The translations under genes were made by a program, and so were the position numbers. Of a DNA stretch of 64,000 nucleotides, positions 1-7,319 are shown one piece after another; the first letter of the stretch is position 1; every line of letters starts with the position of its first letter. Under the pieces are notes generated by a model. It did no database searches. It was not told the DNA's origin and worked only from the letters and a program-made list of their open reading frames with translations. This DNA comes from RUG12461 sp045661345 (GTDB lineage: Bacteria > Bacillota > Clostridia > Lachnospirales > Lachnospiraceae): contig JAZRFM010000025.1 in the NCBI GenBank assembly GCA_045661345.1, positions 62,001 through 126,000 of the forward strand. Direction: 5' to 3'.

Positions 1-2
1 TT

Positions 3-488
3 ATCTCGGAATATGCAAAGGAACATTTTCTGCCGGAGCAGGAGCTGCTGGAGCGCCTTCATGATCTGCAGGAGGCGGCAAGGGAATTTCGCACCATGGA
101 TGCGTGGAAAGCGCATATCGAGGCCTTTACAAAGGAGCTTTGGCAAAAAGAAAAGGAGGGAGCGCTGGCGAAGGATGCCGTGACTTTGGCTACGCTCCAC
201 GGCGCGAAGGGGCTGGAATTTGACAGGGTCTATCTCTATGACATGAATGCGGGGGTCATGCCTTACCATAAAGCGATGCTGCCAGCCGAACTGGAAGAAG
301 AACGGCGCATGGTGTATGTGGGGATGACACGGGCCAAAAAGGAGCTGATTCTGCTTGCAGTGAAAAATGAAAAAGGAGAGGGTCAGGGCCCGTCTCCTTA
401 TATTGCGGAAGCAATGGAAGATGATGAGGGGGAGGCAAGCGTGCCCTCAGGAAGCCGGTTCGTCAAGGTCTTCGACCGGAAGCTCTGA
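3..488 (+). CDS. UvrD/PcrA-like superfamily 1 DNA helicase, C-terminal part
   Basis: The frame is open from the window edge, so only the last 161 codons are visible. It carries the helicase motif around TLHGAKGLEFDRVYL (Q/T-x-H-x-x-K-G-L-E, motif V region) and EEERRMVYVGMTRAKKEL (motif VI, with the ATP-contacting arginine). Both are diagnostic of UvrD/Rep/PcrA-type ATP-driven 3'-5' helicases. The tail is short and acidic, without the long PcrA C-terminal extension, so this is more likely an accessory UvrD-like helicase than PcrA itself. Its stop lies inside the convergent DUF1292 gene, giving a 42-bp tail-to-tail overlap. Confidence 0.85.
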   Translation: MSEYAKEHFLPEQELLERLHDLQEAAREFRTMDAWKAHIEAFTKELWQKEKEGALAKDAVTLATLHGAKGLEFDRVYLYDMNAGVMPYHKAMLPAELEEERRMVYVGMTRAKKELILLAVKNEKGEGQGPSPYIAEAMEDDEGEASVPSGSRFVKVFDRKL

Positions 489-746
489 AAAGGCATTGGA
501 AACAAGGTCATATTCCTCGTCCGTTTCGATGTTGTCCAGTGAGGGGTTCCCGTCTGCGTCCTCCGCATAGCGGTAGAGGTAGATCTCTCCCTCGGCGTTG
601 TCTTCGCCGTTTTCATCCTGGGGGATCAGAGCGATATAGTCCCGTTCTCCGGCGGTAAAGATGGTCAGAATCCGGCACTCGACCGAGGCGCCTTCATCCA
701 GATCCAACGTCACGCGCACGTCTTCCATCATATCCACTTCAGCCAT
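447..746 (-). CDS. DUF1292 family protein
   Basis: A 99-residue, strongly acidic protein without cysteines or membrane segments. It has the DUF1292 pattern: an opening beta segment with a charged stretch, then ILTIFTAGERDYIALIP, GEIYLYRY and a final acidic helix. Its function is unknown. Homologues in Firmicutes are small cytosolic proteins often found near yrrK/holliday-resolvase genes. The start at 746 is preferred over an in-frame ATG at 767 because AAGGAG lies 7 nt upstream of it. It converges with the helicase gene and overlaps its last 42 bases. Confidence 0.8.
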   Translation of the reverse strand: MAEVDMMEDVRVTLDLDEGASVECRILTIFTAGERDYIALIPQDENGEDNAEGEIYLYRYAEDADGNPSLDNIETDEEYDLVSNAFSELPVEDLDEPAS

Positions 747-788
747 GGTGTTCTCCTTTTTCCCCATTATAGAATCGGCGCGGAACGG

Positions 789-816
789 TTGTCAATCTGC
801 GATTTTGTGATATACT
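789..816 (+). promoter_or_regulatory. Sigma-A promoter of the GH13-like gene
   Basis: TTGTCA (789-794), a 16-bp spacer and TATACT (811-816). Transcription should begin near 823, just before the ATG at 825. The message would then be nearly leaderless unless translation starts at the later in-frame ATG at 861, which has AGGGGA about 11 nt upstream. Confidence 0.6.
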
Positions 817-824
817 ATGATGAT

Positions 825-2774
825 ATGGGATATCAGATCAGACAGGGGAACTATGAGAAAATGGGCGCTTTCCAGATGGGAAGCGACGTTGTGTTTACGT
901 TTGCGTGTCCGAACGGAGAGGACTGCGCGGTACTGCTTTACCGGAAAGGGACGACAAAACGGTCGACCGTGATCAGGGTGCCGAAGAGCTACCGGATCGG
1001 ATCGCTGTATTCCGTCCTCGTGCAGGGAATTTCTCTGGAGACCTTTGACTATAATTTCAGGATCGGAGAGGCGGTTGTTACCGATCCCTATGCGGTTCGG
1101 ATCGTCGGCAGGGAGAAATGGGCCGACAATACGAGGCTTTCGGATCCTCACAGCCTGCGCAGCGGCTATTATCCCGAGAACTTTGACTGGGACGGTGACG
1201 AACGCGTGCATCTTTCCGATGAGGAGATGATCCTCTATAAGCTGCATGTGCGCTCGTTTACGAAGGACGGACTGGCGAAGGGAAACAGAAAGGGAACCTT
1301 TGCGGGCGTACAGGACGCGATTCCCTATCTGAAGGAGCTTGGCATCACTTCTGTGGAGCTGATGCCGATCTACGAATTTGAGGAGATCCTCCCCCGGGAG
1401 AAAAAACCGGCATACCAGAGCTATGAGGCGTGGAAAGAAGAACGCAAGGCTCCCGATACAACGGATGCGTCCGATGTGACGGAGCCGGAGGAGCCCCCGC
1501 AGAAGCTGAATGTATGGGGATACCGGGATGCGGATTATTTTGCCCCGAAGGCATCCTTTGCCGCGGGAGATGATCCTGCGGGAGAGGTACGGGAGCTCGT
1601 ACGGACCCTCCATCGCAACAGGATGGAGTGCATTCTGGAGTTTTTCTTCCCGGAGGGGTATACGGGAAGCTTCATAGTCTCTGTTTTGAGATACTGGGTC
1701 AGGGAATACCACGTGGACGGGGTGCACCTGCTCGGGTACCACCTGCCGATGCGGGATATCATCGGAGATCCCCTGCTGTCCGATACCAGGATCTTTTACA
1801 CCGGATTTGATATGGAATTCATTTCCGGCAATAAAGTAAAGAACCGGCTCTTTGTATACAACGATGAATACCAGTATCCTGCGAGAAAGATGCTGAACCG
1901 TCTGGAGATGAATCTGGATGAAATGGTCTCCCAGATCGTGAAGTGGCATCCGGCGCAGGGCTTTGTCAACTATATCACGAGTAACAACGGCTTCACGCTC
2001 TATGACCTTTTCTCCTATACGGAAAAGCATAATGAGGCAAACGGAGAGGGAAACACGGACGGCAGCAACTGGAACTACAGCGCGAACTACGGGGAAGAGG
2101 GAAAAAGCAGAAAAAAAACCGTGAACCAGGAACGCGAACGTCAGATGAGGAATGCCTTTTCCCTGCTTCTGCTCTCCAAAGGTGTGCCGCTGATCTATGA
2201 GGGCGACGAACTCATGAACAGCAAGGGCGGCAATAACAATACCTATTGTCAGGATAACCGCGTTTCTTACGTGACCTGGTCAAAACGCAAGCAGAACCTT
2301 GAAATGCATGAGTTTGTAAAGCAGCTCATCGCTTTTCGGAAAAACCATCCCGTGCTTACGGACCGGGGGGTGCAGGGGAAAACCGTACGGCCGGAAAGCG
2401 GTCTGCCGGAGATCTCCTACCATGGGGAAAATGCATGGATCTCGGGACCGGAGTATGGGAGGTGTGCCATCGGGATCCTGTACTGTGGCGAATATATCAT
2501 GGATGAGGCCGGGAAAACCGACGACCTGATTTATGTGGCCTACAATTTTATGGGTGGACAGCAGACCCTGGCGCTTCCGAAGCTGCCCTTTGAGGGGAAC
2601 TGGGTGAAGATCATGGATACCGCGGTTGCTGCAGAGCCTTTTCTGAAGAAGCCGGAGCGGACCAGGGATCAGAGAATCTACATGCCCGGACGGTCCGTGC
2701 GCATCTATATCGGCAAACGCAGTAATCTGAAGAAAACATCCCCAAAGACGGAAAACAGCGGGAAGCAGAAATGA
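825..2774 (+). CDS. GlgX/isoamylase-like GH13 protein lacking catalytic residues
   Basis: About 649 residues. It has an N-terminal CBM48-like sandwich (about 1-100), a TIM-barrel region, and a C-terminal beta domain. GlgX-type landmarks are clear: LNVWGYRDADYFAPK, GVPLIYEGDELMNSKGGNNN, TYCQDNRVSYVTW and NGFTLYDLFSY. However, the four GH13 signatures are degraded. Region I reads ILEFFFPE instead of xLDxVxNH. Region II reads DGVHLLGY, with leucine at the nucleophile aspartate. The region III acid is replaced (IFYTGFD), and region IV has NN instead of HD. The fold is therefore probably kept while hydrolysis is lost, suggesting glycan binding or a regulatory role in glycogen metabolism (inference). 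The start is uncertain: 825 is placed right after the promoter, 861 has the better ribosome site, and the TTG at 789 lies inside the promoter. It overlaps the next gene by 4 bp. Confidence 0.8.
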   Translation: MGYQIRQGNYEKMGAFQMGSDVVFTFACPNGEDCAVLLYRKGTTKRSTVIRVPKSYRIGSLYSVLVQGISLETFDYNFRIGEAVVTDPYAVRIVGREKWADNTRLSDPHSLRSGYYPENFDWDGDERVHLSDEEMILYKLHVRSFTKDGLAKGNRKGTFAGVQDAIPYLKELGITSVELMPIYEFEEILPREKKPAYQSYEAWKEERKAPDTTDASDVTEPEEPPQKLNVWGYRDADYFAPKASFAAGDDPAGEVRELVRTLHRNRMECILEFFFPEGYTGSFIVSVLRYWVREYHVDGVHLLGYHLPMRDIIGDPLLSDTRIFYTGFDMEFISGNKVKNRLFVYNDEYQYPARKMLNRLEMNLDEMVSQIVKWHPAQGFVNYITSNNGFTLYDLFSYTEKHNEANGEGNTDGSNWNYSANYGEEGKSRKKTVNQERERQMRNAFSLLLLSKGVPLIYEGDELMNSKGGNNNTYCQDNRVSYVTWSKRKQNLEMHEFVKQLIAFRKNHPVLTDRGVQGKTVRPESGLPEISYHGENAWISGPEYGRCAIGILYCGEYIMDEAGKTDDLIYVAYNFMGGQQTLALPKLPFEGNWVKIMDTAVAAEPFLKKPERTRDQRIYMPGRSVRIYIGKRSNLKKTSPKTENSGKQK

Positions 2775-3358
2775 AAGCGTGGGATCACTTTTGCACGATT
2801 ACCCACCACAGGCATCTGGTGCGGCATTACTGCTTTATGGCAGGGCTTTACTGGCAGGGGCTGACCCACGACCTTTCCAAATATTCCTGGGTGGAGTTCC
2901 GGGTCGGAGCAAGGTACTTTCAGGGTACCCGGAGTCCGAACAACGCGGAACGCGAGGCAATCGGCTATTCCACGGCCTGGCTTCATCACAAGGGACGTAA
3001 TAAACACCATTTGGAGTACTGGATCGATTACGGGATCGGAGAAGTCAAGGGCATGACCGGGATGCGGATGCCGGTGCGCTATGTGGTGGAGATGTTCTGC
3101 GACCGGATTGCTGCCTGCAGAACCTACAATAAAGAGACCTACACGGATGCGAGCCCCTATCTGTACTACGAAAAGGGGAAATCCTATCATATACTCCATG
3201 AGCGTACCCGCGCACTGCTGGAAGACCTGCTCTTACGGCTAAAGGAGGATGGGGAGGAAAAGACCTTCCGCTATATCCGGGAGGTGGTGCTCAGTCCTTC
3301 GTATATCGCAAAGTATGAGGACGAGGTCATTGCCGGAAAAACGGGGGAAGGGTTATAA
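2771..3358 (+). CDS. DUF5662 family protein
   Basis: 195 residues with no signal or membrane segment. The protein is rich in His, Trp and Tyr: THHRHLVRHYCF near the start, LTHDLSKYSWVEF around residue 35, and WLHHKGRNKHHLEYWIDY around residue 75. The repeated H-x-x-H and H-D pairs resemble a helical metal-binding HD-like fold, but no enzymatic activity is established. It matches the DUF5662 family as I know it from Lachnospiraceae. The ATGA overlap with the GH13-like gene means the two are probably translated from one message. It is followed 25 bp later by trpS. Confidence 0.7.
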   Translation: MKAWDHFCTITHHRHLVRHYCFMAGLYWQGLTHDLSKYSWVEFRVGARYFQGTRSPNNAEREAIGYSTAWLHHKGRNKHHLEYWIDYGIGEVKGMTGMRMPVRYVVEMFCDRIAACRTYNKETYTDASPYLYYEKGKSYHILHERTRALLEDLLLRLKEDGEEKTFRYIREVVLSPSYIAKYEDEVIAGKTGEGL

Positions 3359-3383
3359 GAACGGAAAGGAACTGAGAACGGAC

Positions 3384-4391
3384 GTGGAAAAGGACAAAAA
3401 GATTTTATACAGTGGCATGCAGGCCACCGGGACACTGCATCTCGGCAACTATCTCGGGGCGCTGAAGAACTGGGTGGCGCTGAGTGAGGAATATGACTGT
3501 ATTTACGGGATTATGGATCTGCATTCCCTGACAGTGAGACAGGATCCGACCACATTCCGCCAGAATGCAAGGCGCTTTTACACCCTCTATGTGGCGGCAG
3601 GTCTGGATCCGGAGAAAAATATCGTGTATTATCAGTCTCACGTGAGTGCACATGCGGAGCTGGCGTGGATTCTGAATTGCTTTACCTATATGGGAGAGCT
3701 TGGCAGGATGACGCAGTACAAGGACAAGTCGCAAAAGCATGCGGACAATGTCAATGCGGGGCTGTTTACGTACCCGGTACTGATGGCGGCGGATATTCTC
3801 CTTTATCAGGCGGATGCCGTGCCGGTGGGCGCGGATCAGAAGCAGCATGTGGAGATCTGCCGGGATATCGCACAGCGCTTTAACGGGATCTACGGAGATG
3901 TTTTCACGATTCCGGAGCCGTTCATCGCGAAAGCGGGCGCCAGGGTGATGAGCCTGGCGGAGCCGGAGAGGAAGATGAGCAAATCGGATGAAAACGTGAA
4001 TGCCACGATTTTCGTGCTCGATGACAGAGATACCATTCTCCGCAAGTTCAAGCGCGCTGTTACCGATTCGGAGACAGATGTGCGCTTTGATCCCGAAAAC
4101 AAGCCGGGAGTGTCCAACCTGATGACGATCTACGGCTGTGTGACCGGAAAAGATATGGAGAGTATCTCCTCCGAGTTTGCGGGCAGGGGCTACGGCGATT
4201 TTAAGGCGGCTGTGGGAGAAGCCGTGGCGGATCATCTCGCGCCGATCCAGAAGAGGTATGAGGAGCTGACAAAGGAAAAGACCTATATCGAGACCTGGAT
4301 TCGGACAAATGATGAAAAGGCAGCGTACCTTGCGAATAAAACCCTCAGAAAGGTGCAGAAAAAGGTGGGTCTCACCGAACGGATCAAATAG
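3384..4391 (+). CDS. trpS: Tryptophan--tRNA ligase
   Basis: Charges tRNA-Trp in the cytosol; class I aminoacyl-tRNA synthetase. The HIGH-equivalent is SGMQATGTLHLGNYLGALKN near residues 10-30, and the KMSKS loop (ERKMSKSDEN) is near residue 197. The length of 335 residues is normal for bacterial TrpRS. I chose the GTG at 3384, which gives the usual short N-terminus before the ILYSG strand. A longer in-frame opening reaching back into the DUF5662 gene is not supported. No T-box leader fits into the 25-bp gap upstream. A strong terminator follows at 4428. Confidence 0.95.
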   Translation: MEKDKKILYSGMQATGTLHLGNYLGALKNWVALSEEYDCIYGIMDLHSLTVRQDPTTFRQNARRFYTLYVAAGLDPEKNIVYYQSHVSAHAELAWILNCFTYMGELGRMTQYKDKSQKHADNVNAGLFTYPVLMAADILLYQADAVPVGADQKQHVEICRDIAQRFNGIYGDVFTIPEPFIAKAGARVMSLAEPERKMSKSDENVNATIFVLDDRDTILRKFKRAVTDSETDVRFDPENKPGVSNLMTIYGCVTGKDMESISSEFAGRGYGDFKAAVGEAVADHLAPIQKRYEELTKEKTYIETWIRTNDEKAAYLANKTLRKVQKKVGLTERIK

Positions 4392-4427
4392 TCCGGTCTG
4401 CATATTTTAGAAAAATTTTAGAATTAT

Positions 4428-4470
4428 AGAGATGATCCTGTGATAAGATAAGATCATCTCTTTTTCTTTT
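4428..4470 (+). terminator. Rho-independent terminator after trpS
   Basis: A perfect 10-bp stem (AGAGATGATC at 4428-4437 with GATCATCTCT at 4452-4461) is followed by TTTTCTTTT. It ends the GH13-like/DUF5662/trpS transcript. Confidence 0.85.
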
Positions 4471-4556
4471 TGCGCAGAATTCTCTGCGGACATTCCCCCT
4501 TACAGCTTCGTCCGGAGGGGAAGCATTTCTCTTCGGACAACCAGGAGGTTTGATTC

Positions 4557-6095
4557 ATGTATAGTGAGGTGCAAACGGCGTCCGTCTACGGGATTGACGG
4601 TCTGCCGATCCGTGTGGAAGCGGATGTGACGGAGGGGATGCCGGCGTTTCAAATGGTGGGGTATCTCGGATCGGAGGTACGGGAGGCGCGGGAGCGCGTC
4701 ACCACGGCTTTGCGAAACAGCGGGTTTCCGCTTCCCGTAAAGCGGATCACGGTAAATCTTTATCCGGCGGACATCAGAAAATCCGGTACGGGATTCGACC
4801 TTCCCGTTGCGTTGGCGATTCTTGCGGCCATCGGCGTGATCCCGACAGATGCCTTTGAAAAGACCTATGTCATCGGAGAGGTAAATCTGCAGGGGAATGT
4901 ATGCCCGATTCCGGGGGTCTTGCCCATCGTGGCAAAGGCGCAGGAGCTTGGGATCGAGCGGATCCTGGTCCCGGATCAAAACCGTGTGGAGGCGGAGCTT
5001 CTGGGCGGAATCGGGGTGATTCCGGTAGAAAGCATCACGGAAGCCGTGAGCGTTCTGACCGGCAGGGACTCCGTCAGGACGGGGGAGCGGATGGAGGAAT
5101 GTGAGGAAGAAACCGCGCCGGATTTTGCGGAGATCAAAGGACAGAAACTGCTGAAACGCGCCTGTGAGATCGCCTGTGCCGGCATGCATAACCTGCTCAT
5201 GATCGGTCCTCCCGGCGCGGGAAAGAGTATGGCGGCCAAGCGTCTGCCGTCCATCCTGCCCGAAATGGATCGCAGGGAACAGATGGAAACCAGCAAGATC
5301 CAAAGTGTGGCAGGGCTTTTGACAGGCAGGAAGACCCTTTCCAAAAGGAGACCCTTCCGCGCACCGAATCATACCGCGTCGCTGCAGGGGATGGCCGGCG
5401 GCGGGATGGTTCCGCGGCCGGGGGAGATCTCACTTGCCCATAACGGGGTGCTGTTCCTGGATGAGCTGACGGAGTTTTCGCCGCAGGTGCTGGAACTGCT
5501 GAGGCAGCCCATGGAGGATCAGGAGATTACGATTGCGCGTGCGGCAGGCAGTTACCGGTATCCGGCAAAATTTATGCTCGTTGCGGCCATGAACCCCTGC
5601 CAGTGCGGTTACTATCCGGACAGAAACAGGTGCCGCTGCACAAGACGCCAGCTGGACCGGTATCTGGGGAAGATCAGCGAGCCCGTGATTGACCGGATGG
5701 ATCTGTCTGTCGGGATTCAGGCGGTGGCGTTTGAGGAGCTGAGCAGTGATACGATAGAGGAATCCTCTGCAAGCATCAGGCAAAGAGTGGAGGAAGCGCA
5801 GAGGATCCAGCAGGAACGCTACCGCGGAGAATCCTTCCGCTATAACGGCGCATTGCCGGCGGGTCTGATGAAGACCTATGTACCCCTGGAGAGGGAGGCG
5901 CGAGACTACATGGAGGAGATCTTCTTCCGGCGGAATCTGACGGCCAGAGGTTATCATAAGATCCTGAAGGTTGCGAGGACAATCGCGGATCTTTCCGGAA
6001 AGGAGCAGGTGGATCTTTGCTGTCTCACAGAGGCGGTATGCTTTCGCGGTGTGGAAAAACGGGATTGGGAAGATGATTACAGAAGAACGGAGTGA
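4557..6095 (+). CDS. YifB/ComM-family Mg-chelatase-like AAA+ ATPase
   Basis: 512 residues in the usual three-part layout. An N-terminal ChlI-like domain (1-165; VQTASVYGIDGLPIRVEADV, KRITVNLYPADIRKSGTGFDLPVA) is followed by an AAA+ core with Walker A GPPGAGKS at 217-224 and Walker B GVLFLDELTEF. The C-terminal chelatase domain has a CQCGYYPDRNRCRC cysteine cluster. Family members such as ComM are hexameric helicases that extend branch migration when transformed DNA is integrated. Placement directly ahead of dprA supports a role in DNA uptake and recombination. The start has AGGAGG 8 nt upstream. Confidence 0.92.
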   Translation: MYSEVQTASVYGIDGLPIRVEADVTEGMPAFQMVGYLGSEVREARERVTTALRNSGFPLPVKRITVNLYPADIRKSGTGFDLPVALAILAAIGVIPTDAFEKTYVIGEVNLQGNVCPIPGVLPIVAKAQELGIERILVPDQNRVEAELLGGIGVIPVESITEAVSVLTGRDSVRTGERMEECEEETAPDFAEIKGQKLLKRACEIACAGMHNLLMIGPPGAGKSMAAKRLPSILPEMDRREQMETSKIQSVAGLLTGRKTLSKRRPFRAPNHTASLQGMAGGGMVPRPGEISLAHNGVLFLDELTEFSPQVLELLRQPMEDQEITIARAAGSYRYPAKFMLVAAMNPCQCGYYPDRNRCRCTRRQLDRYLGKISEPVIDRMDLSVGIQAVAFEELSSDTIEESSASIRQRVEEAQRIQQERYRGESFRYNGALPAGLMKTYVPLEREARDYMEEIFFRRNLTARGYHKILKVARTIADLSGKEQVDLCCLTEAVCFRGVEKRDWEDDYRRTE

Positions 6096-6106
6096 CGGAG
6101 GGAGCT

Positions 6107-7210
6107 ATGGCAAATCAATATGATCTGTGGCTGGTGGGGATCCCGGGGATCGGCCCGAGAAAAATCACTTCTATTATGAATGCCTGTGGAACTGCACGGG
6201 AATGTTTTTTCCTGAAGGAAGAGGCGCTCCGGTTCATTCCGCTGCTCAGGGAAGACGATATACAAAGGATTGTACAAAGCCGTCGCAAAGAGGACCCTGC
6301 CAGACTCTGGGAGCGCCTGCTCAAAAGCCGGGTCGGTGTGGTCGGGAAGGGAGAAAGAGGATATCCGCCGCGGCTGCTTTCGATTCCGGATCCGCCCCAT
6401 CTTTTATTCTACCGCGGGAAGCTTCCGAAAGAGGACCACATGGCGGTGGCCATGGTGGGGGCGCGGGAATGTACGGACTATGGGCGTGATATGGCAAGGT
6501 GGATTGCCTGCGCCCTTGCCAAAGCAGGGATTGATGTGATCAGCGGTATGGCGCGGGGGATTGACTCGGCCGCCCATGAAGGGGCGCTTTCAGGCGACGG
6601 GGAAACCTATGCGGTGCTTGGCTGCGGCGCCGATATCTGCTATCCGAACAGCGCCGGGCGGTTATATGAAAAGCTCGTTTCACGGTTTGGCGTACTGTCG
6701 GAATATATGCCCGGCACGAGGCCAGAGCGTGGCTTTTTCCCGGCCAGAAACCGCCTGATCAGTGCGCTTTCCGATGCGGTGCTGGTGATGGAGGCGAGAG
6801 AGCGGTCCGGATCGCTCATTACAGCGGATCTTGCCCTTGAACAGGGCCGGGATGTCTACGCTTTGCCGGGCAGGATCACGGATGCCCTCTCTGCGGGCAC
6901 CAATCAGCTCATCCGGCAGGGCGCTTATCCCATCGTTTCCACAGAGGAGCTGCTGTCTGATCTGAAGGGCGCAGCGTGGCGGCAGACAATCACCGCGAAC
7001 CCCCGGCAGGGGAGACTTTCCGAGACGGAGCGGCTGGTATGGGAGGCACTGGAGATTCTGCCCACGGGACTGGAGGATCTCCTGCAAAAGACCGGACTGC
7101 CTCTTCAAACCCTGTCGAAGGTGCTGGAGGATCTGATGAGAAAAGATCTTGCAGAGCAGGGATTTCCGGGTGCCTACCGGCGCCGTTACCAGGGAAGCAC
7201 ATTCGAATGA
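6107..7210 (+). CDS. dprA: DNA-processing protein DprA
   Basis: Binds incoming single-stranded DNA and loads RecA during natural transformation. It has 367 residues: an N-terminal helical/SAM-like part, a Rossmann-like DprA core (AMVGARECTDYGRDMA, SGMARGIDSAAHEGAL, AVLGCGADICYP, FFPARNRLISALSDAVLVMEA, GSLITADLALEQGRDVYALPG) and a C-terminal winged-helix DML1-like domain. An in-frame GTG at 6092 overlaps the yifB stop. The ATG at 6107 is chosen because GGAGGGAG sits directly ahead of it. Confidence 0.95.
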   Translation: MANQYDLWLVGIPGIGPRKITSIMNACGTARECFFLKEEALRFIPLLREDDIQRIVQSRRKEDPARLWERLLKSRVGVVGKGERGYPPRLLSIPDPPHLLFYRGKLPKEDHMAVAMVGARECTDYGRDMARWIACALAKAGIDVISGMARGIDSAAHEGALSGDGETYAVLGCGADICYPNSAGRLYEKLVSRFGVLSEYMPGTRPERGFFPARNRLISALSDAVLVMEARERSGSLITADLALEQGRDVYALPGRITDALSAGTNQLIRQGAYPIVSTEELLSDLKGAAWRQTITANPRQGRLSETERLVWEALEILPTGLEDLLQKTGLPLQTLSKVLEDLMRKDLAEQGFPGAYRRRYQGSTFE

Positions 7211-7247
7211 GCATGGTGTGCATCCTAACGCATTTTCCAAAAAGTTC

Positions 7248-7276
7248 TTGAAAAAGTTGGAAAGCGGGTGTATAGT
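7248..7276 (+). promoter_or_regulatory. Sigma-A promoter of topA
   Basis: TTGAAA (7248-7253), a 17-bp spacer and TATAGT (7271-7276), lying in the gap between dprA and topA. Confidence 0.75.
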
Positions 7277-7319
7277 GGTCTCGATTTTTGACACTACATG
7301 AGTTAGGAGGAAAGGTGTT

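Noticed and set aside
792..2030. A 412-codon minus-strand open frame opposite the GH13-like gene
   Set aside because: Composition is typical of an antisense shadow and the plus-strand frame has clear family motifs.
3359..3383. T-box riboswitch for trpS
   Set aside because: The gap between the preceding stop and the trpS start is only 25 bp, with no room for a T-box.
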